Assembly: GCA_012841735.1 (NCBI GenBank)
Contig: DUUE01000296.1
Location: 1-10,505, forward strand
Reading direction: 5' to 3'
Source: Bacillota bacterium
GTDB lineage: Bacteria > Bacillota > Dethiobacteria > Dethiobacterales > Dethiobacteraceae
DNA: 10,505 nt
The position numbers and the translations under genes are program-made. The notes beneath the pieces are model-generated. The model was not told where the DNA came from, did not search any database, and saw nothing but the letters and a program-made list of their open reading frames with translations. Below, in pieces: positions 1-6,288 of the stretch; the first letter of the stretch is position 1; every line of letters begins with the position of its first letter.

Positions 1-225
1 AGCGGGGTTGTGGTTATTTCGGAATCGCATCAGGCTATCCATACCTGGCCGGAATATGGCTATGCCGCTGTGGATGTATTTACCTGCGGCGACAGGGTAG
101 ATCCCTGGGTGGCATGCAACTATCTAAAAGTTAACTTTGCTGCTGGCAACATGGACGCACGGGAAATCAAGCGCGGAATTTTTCAACATGAAGCCTCCGG
201 ACAGGCGAAAGTAGCGAACTTCTGA
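1..225 (+). CDS. speD: S-adenosylmethionine decarboxylase proenzyme, C-terminal part (5' end outside window)
   Basis: This is the 3' part of a prokaryotic-type AdoMet decarboxylase, the pyruvoyl enzyme that makes decarboxylated AdoMet, the aminopropyl donor for polyamine synthesis. The frame is open from the first base, so the true start lies upstream. The visible part has the ISESHQAIHTWPEYGY block. In the family, the proenzyme cleaves itself at the Glu-Ser bond of this block and the Ser becomes the pyruvoyl group. The His five residues after that Ser and the Cys twenty residues after it (in VFTCGD) match His68 and Cys83 of the Thermotoga enzyme. All processing and catalytic residues in this part are therefore present. 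The stop is 19 nt before the aminopropyltransferase gene, whose substrate it supplies, so the two are probably co-transcribed. The N-terminal beta-chain region cannot be judged. Confidence 0.95.
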   Translation, partial: SGVVVISESHQAIHTWPEYGYAAVDVFTCGDRVDPWVACNYLKVNFAAGNMDAREIKRGIFQHEASGQAKVANF

Positions 226-244
226 CCGAAAGGGGGAAGCCGCA

Positions 245-1159
245 GTGAAAGCACCGCCCTGGAAATGGTTTATTGAATATACCCATCCTAGCCAGGCGCA
301 CATGCATGCAGTGGAAGATTATCTTTACAGCGGTAAAACCGAATATCAGACCGTGGAAATAATTGACACAGAATTTTACGGCCGTTGCCTGATTCTGGAC
401 GGTAAGATCCAGTCAGCCGAGTATGATGAATATATTTATCACGAGGCTTTAATCCAGCCGGCCATGACAATGCACCCCGCTCCCAGGAACGTGATGGTGG
501 TTGGTGGCGGAGAAGGGGCAGTTTTGCGTGAAATCCTGCGCCATCCCACAGTGGAGCATGTTCTGATGGTGGATATTGACCGGGAAGTGGTCGAACTCTG
601 TAAAAAATATCTGCCTGAATGGAGCCAGGGTGCATTCGAACACCCGAAAGTAAGCGTCCTTCACCAGGATGCGCGTGCCTATCTGGAAAACAGCAGGGAA
701 AATTTTGATGTGATTTTTATCGACTTGCCCGAACCGGTGGACGGCGGTCCTGCTTACTTGCTTTTTACCAGAGAATTTTATCAGATTGTTGCCGACCGCC
801 TGCAGGCAGACGGCATTATTGCATTGCAGGCCGGATCATACAACCCGCGTATGATTGAATGTCATGCAGCCATCTGCAACACGCTGGCCACAACTTTTCC
901 CATTGTCCGCTCCTATGCAACGTTTATTCCTTCATTTGACGTGGAATGGGGGTTTGCTGTGGCGGCAAAAAACTATGATCCCCGGCAACTCACACCTCAC
1001 GAGATAGACAAGCGTTTGGCAGAAAGAAAAATAACAGCATTGAAATACTATGACGGAGAAACCCATTTGTCAATGTTTTCTGATCCCAAGCATATCAGGC
1101 AGGCCATCAGCCGGGACAGGCGGATCATTGCTGATGACCGGCCGCTCTTGATCTACTAG
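245..1159 (+). CDS. speE: Polyamine aminopropyltransferase (spermidine synthase family, thermospermine-synthase-like)
   Basis: 304 residues. It transfers the aminopropyl group of decarboxylated AdoMet to a diamine or triamine in the cytosol. The GTG start at 245 is set by an AAGGGGG ribosome site about 8 nt upstream. The N-terminal part carries LDGKIQSAEYDEYIYHE (51-67). The Rossmann-type domain has GGGEG (87-91), the VDID acidic motif (109-112) and QDA (141-143). The catalytic loop begins at Asp160 and reads DLPEPVDGGP, where the usual (S/T)xDP has Glu163 in place of the second Asp. The GGP, the QAG at 195-197 and the FIPSFDVEWG block near 228 recall ACL5/thermospermine synthases more than classical SpeE (from memory, not an alignment). 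It follows speD by 19 nt and precedes ndk by 18 nt. The product could be spermidine, thermospermine or an aminopropyl-agmatine; sequence alone does not decide. Confidence 0.93.
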   Translation: MKAPPWKWFIEYTHPSQAHMHAVEDYLYSGKTEYQTVEIIDTEFYGRCLILDGKIQSAEYDEYIYHEALIQPAMTMHPAPRNVMVVGGGEGAVLREILRHPTVEHVLMVDIDREVVELCKKYLPEWSQGAFEHPKVSVLHQDARAYLENSRENFDVIFIDLPEPVDGGPAYLLFTREFYQIVADRLQADGIIALQAGSYNPRMIECHAAICNTLATTFPIVRSYATFIPSFDVEWGFAVAAKNYDPRQLTPHEIDKRLAERKITALKYYDGETHLSMFSDPKHIRQAISRDRRIIADDRPLLIY

Positions 1160-1177
1160 TCTGCGTAAGGAGTGGTG

Positions 1178-1633
1178 ATGGTGGAAAGAACATTTGTGAT
1201 GGTAAAACCGGACGGCGTGCAGCGCAATCTGGTCGGTGAAATCATCGGCCGTTTTGAACGCAAAGGCTTTAAACTGGCCGGATTGAAACTGATGCAGATC
1301 TCCGGTGAACTGGCCGCCAAACATTATGCCGAGCATCAGGGTAAACCTTTTTATGAGGAACTGATCAGTTTTATCACCTCGGGCCCCGTGGTGGCCATGG
1401 TCTGGGAAGGCTTAAATGCCGTTTCCGTCATCCGCAGCATGATGGGTAAAACCAACCCGGCGGAAGCCGCACCCGGGACGATTCGCGGGGATTTGGCCAT
1501 GTTTATGGGCAACAATGTCATTCACGGCTCCGATTCTCCTGAAAGTGCGGAGCGGGAAATAAATCTTTTCTTTACACCGGACGAGCTGCTTACCTACGAC
1601 AAAGCAACTGATTACTGGCTGTACGGCAAATAA
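1178..1633 (+). CDS. ndk: Nucleoside diphosphate kinase
   Basis: 151 residues, the usual size for a bacterial NDK. It moves the gamma phosphate of ATP to other (d)NDPs through a phosphohistidine. The N-terminus ERTFVMVKPDGVQRNLVG has the Lys of the family's KPDGV motif (Lys10). The active-site block NNVIHGSDS has the phosphorylated His at about residue 116. R-x-x-MGKTNPAEAAPGTIRGD is the nucleotide-binding region, and the C-terminus ends in the expected WLYG. Two GTG codons in frame at 1172 and 1175 overlap the AAGGAG ribosome site (1167-1172), so ATG at 1178, 5 nt after it, is preferred; GTG at 1181 is the alternative. It is the last gene of the speD-speE-ndk run and is followed by a strong terminator. 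Nothing in the kinase itself looks unusual. Confidence 0.97.
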   Translation: MVERTFVMVKPDGVQRNLVGEIIGRFERKGFKLAGLKLMQISGELAAKHYAEHQGKPFYEELISFITSGPVVAMVWEGLNAVSVIRSMMGKTNPAEAAPGTIRGDLAMFMGNNVIHGSDSPESAEREINLFFTPDELLTYDKATDYWLYGK

Positions 1634-1671
1634 TACACAACACAACCCCCTGCCTGCGGGAAGAGGCACAG

Positions 1672-1703
1672 AAAGAGCAGGAAGCAGCTCCTGCTCTTTT
1701 TTT
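1672..1703 (+). terminator. Rho-independent terminator of the speD-speE-ndk operon
   Basis: A perfect 11-bp stem (AAAGAGCAGGA at 1672-1682 with TCCTGCTCTTT at 1689-1699) closes a 6-nt AGCAGC loop. The run of seven T at 1697-1703 overlaps the end of the stem. It lies 38 nt after the ndk stop. Confidence 0.95.
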
Positions 1704-1786
1704 GTGCGCGGGCGGCGGCACAGGTGGCGTATAAGCTTTAATTGACATAAGATATATAGAAATATCAGCATGAAAGGTGTTGGCAG

Positions 1787-2257
1787 ATGGGTATCAGACC
1801 TGTATGCTGCTGTCCGTATTTCTCAAACCAGGCAACAGAGACAATGGAAATACCTGAAGATCCACCATTTACTTTTTTCGACATCCTGCAGGTTGATGTA
1901 ACTACAACTCTACCCGGCGAAAGAGTAAGGCTGGGGGCAATGGTTGAAGCTTCTTACGAAGCTGAAAGTGCGCCTACAACTTATACGAGCCGCTTAACCT
2001 TCAGGCTGGTACGGACCGGGTTCGGCCAGTTAATGGAAGCTGATTGGCATGTAGTCGGATTCGTAAAGCCGGCAGGTGTGACCTCTGTCTTCAGAAACAT
2101 CCAAAATTTAGCCTGGACTGACATACCCGGAGCTCCGGGCACTTACACCTATATCCTGCAAATCCGGCGTGGTGCAGGTGTTTTTGAAGGCAACATCGAG
2201 AGTGTAAGCGTGAGGGCAAGGCACTTGGATGCCATTGTTTTTCCGCCGCTGCCATAG
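1787..2257 (+). CDS. Hypothetical protein with N-terminal Cys-Cys-Cys and a beta-rich body
   Basis: 156 residues; I do not recognise the family. The ATG is preceded by AAAGGTG (1773-1779) at 7 nt spacing. The first ten residues contain three consecutive Cys (7-9), and there are no other Cys. From about residue 35 the protein alternates hydrophobic and polar residues with many Thr, Val and Gly (LQVDVTTTLPGERVRLGAMV, then TYTSRLTFRLVRTG and TYTYILQIRRG). This suggests a beta-sandwich or jelly-roll-like fold. There is no signal peptide or membrane segment. The gene stands alone between the ndk terminator and its own terminator, so it is probably monocistronic. Codon use resembles its neighbours, so the frame looks real. 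A Cys-rich tip plus a beta-rich body could suit a spore-surface or structural protein, but this is speculation. Confidence 0.8.
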   Translation: MGIRPVCCCPYFSNQATETMEIPEDPPFTFFDILQVDVTTTLPGERVRLGAMVEASYEAESAPTTYTSRLTFRLVRTGFGQLMEADWHVVGFVKPAGVTSVFRNIQNLAWTDIPGAPGTYTYILQIRRGAGVFEGNIESVSVRARHLDAIVFPPLP

Positions 2258-2271
2258 GCAGCGCTTTTTTT
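2247..2271 (+). terminator. Rho-independent terminator overlapping the hypothetical gene's stop codon
   Basis: A 7-bp stem CGCTGCC (2247-2253) / GGCAGCG (2257-2263) with a 3-nt ATA loop is followed by C and seven T (2265-2271). The TAG stop (2255-2257) begins in the loop, so the last codons of the gene form the left arm. Confidence 0.9.
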
Positions 2272-2364
2272 GTCCTGTCGGCCGGCAGTTGCCTGCGCCG
2301 TTTCGGGCAGTGCGTCCTGTTGCTTTCAGATTGTAACTTACCAACCGCCGCCCGTTTCTTTTTC

Positions 2365-2393
2365 TGGACACAAGCGGAAGGCTATAGTATAAT
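2365..2393 (+). promoter_or_regulatory. Sigma-A-type promoter for cimA
   Basis: The -35 TGGACA (2365-2370, one mismatch to TTGACA) and -10 TATAAT (2388-2393, perfect) are 17 nt apart. Transcription would start near 2400, about 40 nt before the cimA ATG. The short leader leaves no room for a T-box or attenuator, so any isoleucine control would be by a repressor or by feedback on the enzyme. Confidence 0.88.
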
Positions 2394-2398
2394 ATAGC
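2381..2398. repeat. Inverted repeat spanning the cimA -10 element
   Basis: GCTATA (2381-2386) and TATAGC (2393-2398) are perfect reverse complements around a 6-nt centre and bracket the -10 box. The position suits a small operator, but the arms are AT-rich, and the symmetry may be chance from the TATAAT itself. Confidence 0.3.
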
Positions 2399-2439
2399 TA
2401 TTATTCACGAACCGGTGTGCCACAATGGAGGGTGACATA

Positions 2440-4065
2440 ATGGATAAGACAATTACTCTTTACGATACAACACTGCGGGACGGCTCCCAGCGGGAGGGAA
2501 TCTCCTTTTCCGTCAGCGACAAACTGAATATTACCAAGCGTTTGGATGCTTTCGGAATTGATTATATTGAAGGCGGCTGGCCGGGCTCCAACCCGAAAGA
2601 TATTGAGTATTTCCGTACAATACGGCAACTGGAACTGAAACATGCCAAAATTACGGCATTCAGCAGTACGCGCCGTGCAGGCATCTGCGTACAGGATGAC
2701 CTGAATATCCGCTCCCTGCTGGCTGCGGAAACCCCGGTGGTGACCATCTTCGGCAAATCCTGGGACTTTCATGTGACTGAAGCCCTGGGAACAACACTGG
2801 AAGAAAACCTGAATATGATTTATGATACTGTGGCTTATGCCAAGGACAGGGGACGGGAAGTAATATATGACGCCGAGCATTTTTTTGACGGCTACCGCGC
2901 CAATCCCGATTATGCCCTGGCCACTATCCTGGCTGCGGAGCGGGCGGGGGCCGATATTATTGTCCTGTGCGATACCAACGGCGGCATCATGCCTTTTGAC
3001 CTGCAGCAGATTATTATGCATGTCCGGTCGCTGACAAAAGCAAAACTGGGCATTCATGCCCATGACGATGCCGGTATGGCGGTCGCCAACTCCATCATGG
3101 CAGCCAAAGCAGGCGTGCAGCAAATCCAGGGGACGATCAACGGCTATGGTGAGCGCTGCGGGAATGCCAACCTCTGCACCATTATTCCAAACCTGCAGCT
3201 GAAACTGAACCTGCCGGTGATACAAGCGGAACAGCTGGAGGAGCTGACACAGCTTGCCCGGTATGTGGCGGAACTGGCCAACCTTGCTCCCCAGGAACAG
3301 CAGCCGTATGTGGGGAGCAGCGCTTTTGCCCATAAGGCCGGTGTCCATGTGGATGCCGTCATGAAGCATGCGCATACTTATGAACATATTCAACCGGAGC
3401 TGGTGGGCAACAACAGGCGCTTCCTGCTTTCCGAGCTGTCCGGCAAAAGCAATCTGCTCCTGAAAGCACAGGAGAACAATTTCGACCTGTCCAAGGAAAA
3501 CCCGCAAACAAAGGCTTTATTGGATAAACTGAAAGAACTTGAATTCCAGGGGTATCAGTTTGAGGGCGCCGAGGCGTCTTTCGAGCTTCTGCTCTGGAAA
3601 GCTTTTGACGTCCACCGGCAGCTTTTTGAGACGCTGGCTGTCCGTGTCATTACGGAAAAGCGCGGTGAAAACGGAAATCTGGTTTCCGAAGCAACGGTCA
3701 AAATCCGTGTCGGCGAGCAGGAATTCCTGACTGCCGGGGAAGGAAACGGCCCGGTGAATGCCCTGGACGAAGCTTTGCGCAAAGCACAGATTACAGTTTA
3801 TCCTGAAATCAGCCATATCCGCCTGGTTGACTATAAAGTCCGGGTTCTGGACGGGAAAGAAGGTACCGGTTCCAAAGTCCGTGTTTTGATTGAATCCAGG
3901 GATGACCGCAGGCAAAAATCCTGGGGAACGGTGGGAGTATCCCACAACGTGATTGAAGCCAGCTGGCAGGCATTGGTGGACAGCCTGGAATACGGGCTGC
4001 TGACAGCCGGCAAGGCCCGGGACACACTGCGCGGATCAGTGAATAAATTCAGAATGGAAGGATAG
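2440..4065 (+). CDS. cimA: (R)-citramalate synthase
   Basis: 541 residues. It condenses pyruvate with acetyl-CoA to citramalate, the first step of the threonine-independent route to 2-oxobutyrate and isoleucine. The N-terminal TIM barrel of the isopropylmalate synthase/HMG-CoA lyase family has LRDGSQREG (12-20), the metal-binding HAHDDAG (206-212) and NGYGERCGNANL (234-245). AFAHKAGVHVDAV (296-308) is in the linking subdomain. The C-terminal ~145 residues form a LeuA-dimer-type regulatory domain, which in relatives binds the feedback amino acid. The length and the EGGWPGSNPKD motif (44-54) fit the long CimA subfamily rather than LeuA or NifV. An in-frame ATG at 2425 overlaps the GGAGGGTGA ribosome site, so ATG 2440, about 4-6 nt after it, is the better start. 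The next gene begins 2 nt after the stop. Confidence 0.93.
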   Translation: MDKTITLYDTTLRDGSQREGISFSVSDKLNITKRLDAFGIDYIEGGWPGSNPKDIEYFRTIRQLELKHAKITAFSSTRRAGICVQDDLNIRSLLAAETPVVTIFGKSWDFHVTEALGTTLEENLNMIYDTVAYAKDRGREVIYDAEHFFDGYRANPDYALATILAAERAGADIIVLCDTNGGIMPFDLQQIIMHVRSLTKAKLGIHAHDDAGMAVANSIMAAKAGVQQIQGTINGYGERCGNANLCTIIPNLQLKLNLPVIQAEQLEELTQLARYVAELANLAPQEQQPYVGSSAFAHKAGVHVDAVMKHAHTYEHIQPELVGNNRRFLLSELSGKSNLLLKAQENNFDLSKENPQTKALLDKLKELEFQGYQFEGAEASFELLLWKAFDVHRQLFETLAVRVITEKRGENGNLVSEATVKIRVGEQEFLTAGEGNGPVNALDEALRKAQITVYPEISHIRLVDYKVRVLDGKEGTGSKVRVLIESRDDRRQKSWGTVGVSHNVIEASWQALVDSLEYGLLTAGKARDTLRGSVNKFRMEG

Positions 4066-4067
4066 GT

Positions 4068-5126
4068 ATGCGGGAGAGAATGCTGCGTTTGGCTACAGGC
4101 ATCGGCAGCCTGCCCTGCAAAACCCCGGCACAGGCACTTGAACTGATTTTTAAACATGTGCCCCTGCTGCCGCACTGGCCCCAGCTCCCCGCCGCCGGCA
4201 AAGCGGAAGGGATGATCCGGCAGTATTTATCACCCCTGGCAGACAGCGGACTGGTAGCTGAACGGGAAGACATGAACCCGTATTTTGCCACGGAAGAGGA
4301 AGGCTGGGAAGAACGCCTGGCAAATTTCGACCGGCTGCTTGCCTCGCCCACTGAAGAAACAGTCTCTGCTTTTGCTTTTCCACCTGAAGCGGCGGCAGGT
4401 TTTTATGCCTTCCTGGACCACCTCAGTCATAAAGGCTGCGGTCCGGCACGCCTGCTGAAAGGGCAGCTGACCGGCCCCCTGACCATGGGGATAATGGTGA
4501 CAGACGGCAAATTGCAGCCGGCATTTTATCACCACAGGCTGCGCGGCATCCTGACAGGCAGCCTGGCTATGCACCTGCGGTGGCAGGCGCGTGAATTAAA
4601 GCAGTTCAACTTGCCCGTATTGCTTTTTCTTGATGAACCGGGGCTGTACGCCTGCGGCAAAGCCGGTCATGCAGCCCGTCTGCGGGATAATCTTACAAAG
4701 TGTTATGAACTCTTACTGCAAACTGCACAGGCGGAAGGAATTTTGCTTGGCATCCACGCCTGCGCCGGTGTCGACTTCGGGCTGCTCTTCAGCCTGCCTT
4801 TTGCCGTTGTCAATATTGACACTTACAATTATTTTAAAGCGCTGCTTCCCTACAGTCAGGAATTAAACAATTACCTACAACGCGGCGGCGTGGTGGCATT
4901 TGGGCTTGTTCCCACGTCGGCACAGGTGGAGCAGGAAACGGCTGCCGGGCTGCTTGCGCGCCTGCAGGAGCAAATGGAACAGCTGGCGGCCAGGGGTGTG
5001 GACCTGAACCGCCTGCGGCGGCAGGTGCTATTTACCCCCAGTTGCGGCGCCGGAACATTGACTGAAAGGCAGGCTTCCTTAATATACAGGCTGCTGCAGC
5101 AAGTGGCGGAAAATTATTTGCCATGA
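4068..5126 (+). CDS. MetE/UROD-fold protein (stand-alone methionine-synthase-II-like domain), substrate unknown
   Basis: 352 residues, about half of classical MetE, matching only its C-terminal catalytic barrel. Visible motifs are TGIGSLP (10-16, like the MetE IGSFP strand), LLKGQLTGPLTMG (129-141), FLDEPGL (188-193, where MetE has the homocysteine-binding DEPAL), GIHACAG (228-234) and TPSCGAGTLTERQA (323-336). In MetE the zinc is held by His-x-Cys, Glu and a late Cys. Here His230, Cys232 and Cys326 are present, but the place of the Glu seems to hold Asp251 (VVNIDTYNY). There is no N-terminal folate-domain half. It could be a methyltransferase using a corrinoid protein or another methyl donor, or a related alkyl transfer enzyme; the substrate cannot be read from sequence. 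It starts 2 nt after cimA and surely shares its transcript, with a terminator 6 nt downstream. Confidence 0.82.
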   Translation: MRERMLRLATGIGSLPCKTPAQALELIFKHVPLLPHWPQLPAAGKAEGMIRQYLSPLADSGLVAEREDMNPYFATEEEGWEERLANFDRLLASPTEETVSAFAFPPEAAAGFYAFLDHLSHKGCGPARLLKGQLTGPLTMGIMVTDGKLQPAFYHHRLRGILTGSLAMHLRWQARELKQFNLPVLLFLDEPGLYACGKAGHAARLRDNLTKCYELLLQTAQAEGILLGIHACAGVDFGLLFSLPFAVVNIDTYNYFKALLPYSQELNNYLQRGGVVAFGLVPTSAQVEQETAAGLLARLQEQMEQLAARGVDLNRLRRQVLFTPSCGAGTLTERQASLIYRLLQQVAENYLP

Positions 5127-5132
5127 ATCCTC

Positions 5133-5159
5133 TTCCCCTCATAGGGGAATTCTTTTTTT
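5133..5159 (+). terminator. Rho-independent terminator after the cimA operon
   Basis: The stem TTCCCCT (5133-5139) / AGGGGAA (5143-5149) closes a CAT loop and is followed by TTC and seven T (5153-5159). It starts 6 nt after the stop of the MetE-like gene. Confidence 0.9.
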
Positions 5160-5235
5160 AGGCAATAATAGTAAGAGGAAAAAGCTGGTCGGTGTGGAAT
5201 TTCTTTTTGGTATCTGTTATTTAGGGGGGTCGTGA

Positions 5236-6288
5236 TTGGATTTAAAGAACTTTTTACAGGCTGTGACCGCGGCACCGGGCATTTCCGGCTACGAAGCGCC
5301 TGTTGCAGGACTGATCAGGGCAGAATTATGCGCACTTGCCGATGAAGTCCGGCAGGACCGGCTGGGAAATGTGGTTTTTCTCAAAAAAGGCACCGGAGAA
5401 AAGCGACCCCGTGTGCTGCTGGCAGCTCATATGGATGAAATCGGCCTGATGGTAACGAAAATTGAAGCAGGCGGATTTCTGCGCTTTACTTCCGTGGGCG
5501 GCATCGACCCGCGGACCATCGTAGGCCAGGAAGTGGTTGTATTCGGCAAAGAAAGACTGACTGGCGTAATCGGAGCCAAACCTCCTCACCTGACAGACGA
5601 AGAGGAGCGGGGCAAAGCCTACCCCATGGAAGACCTTTTCATCGACCTTGCCATGACTGAAGAACAGGTAAGAAAGCTTGTTACAGTCGGTGATCTGGCC
5701 ATGATCCGCCGGGAGCTGATTCAGCTGCAGGATACTGTGCTGGCTGGAAAAGCCATGGACGACAGGGCCGGGGTGGCCGTTTTGGCCGTCTGCCTGGAAG
5801 AGTTGGCACGGTTGCATCATGTTGCCGATGTTTATGCCGTGGCCACCGTCCAGGAGGAAGTGGGGGTGCGCGGTGCCACCACTTCAACCTATGGCATTGT
5901 CCCTGATCTCGGCATTGCTGTGGATGTGACCCACGGCGACATGCCGGGTGTGCCGGAGCATGACACCTGCAAACTGGGGAAAGGACCGGGCATTACCGTT
6001 GGTCCCAATATACACCCCAAAATTGGCAAAGAACTGGTGGCTGTGGCCAAGGAGCACAGAATTCCTTACCAGCTGGAAGTGGCGGCCGGACCGACGGGAA
6101 CAGACGCCCGCGCCATCCAGATCAGCCGCGGCGGTATCCCCACGGGTCTTGTATCCGTACCCCTGCGTTACATGCATACATCTGTCGAGCTTCTGGATGC
6201 GGAAGATATTAAAATGACCGGCCGGCTGCTGGCTTACTTTATTGCCGCCGTGAAGACGGACTTTGTGGAGGATTTGTCATGCTGCTGA
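5236..6288 (+). CDS. M42 family metallo-aminopeptidase, first of three
   Basis: 350 residues. M42 enzymes are cytosolic di-metal aminopeptidases that form 12-subunit tetrahedral (TET) particles and trim peptides; older annotations call them endoglucanase M or FrvX. All expected metal and catalytic residues are visible: His65 (AAHMDEIG), Asp175 (AMDDRAG), Glu207-Glu208 (VQEEVG), Asp230 (AVDVTHG) and His314 (RYMHTSVE). The start is TTG at 5236: an in-frame TGA sits directly before it, AGGGGGG (5223-5229) is 6 nt upstream, and the resulting N-terminus aligns with the two paralogues downstream. A GTG at 5232 is out of frame. The 76-nt leader after the previous terminator shows no convincing promoter. 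The end overlaps the next gene by 10 nt, suggesting translational coupling. Specificity cannot be predicted. Confidence 0.93.
   Translation: MDLKNFLQAVTAAPGISGYEAPVAGLIRAELCALADEVRQDRLGNVVFLKKGTGEKRPRVLLAAHMDEIGLMVTKIEAGGFLRFTSVGGIDPRTIVGQEVVVFGKERLTGVIGAKPPHLTDEEERGKAYPMEDLFIDLAMTEEQVRKLVTVGDLAMIRRELIQLQDTVLAGKAMDDRAGVAVLAVCLEELARLHHVADVYAVATVQEEVGVRGATTSTYGIVPDLGIAVDVTHGDMPGVPEHDTCKLGKGPGITVGPNIHPKIGKELVAVAKEHRIPYQLEVAAGPTGTDARAIQISRGGIPTGLVSVPLRYMHTSVELLDAEDIKMTGRLLAYFIAAVKTDFVEDLSCC

Noticed and set aside
1742..1770. TTGACA and CATAAGATA upstream of the hypothetical gene as promoter elements
   Set aside because: TTGACA has no acceptable -10 at 16-18 nt. CATAAGATA resembles a sigma-K or sigma-E -10, but no matching -35 is found at the right distance.
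2401..3507. 368-codon open frame on the - strand opposite cimA
   Set aside because: It lies wholly antisense to a well-conserved gene, has no ribosome site or recognisable domain, and its composition is what the complement of cimA codons gives.
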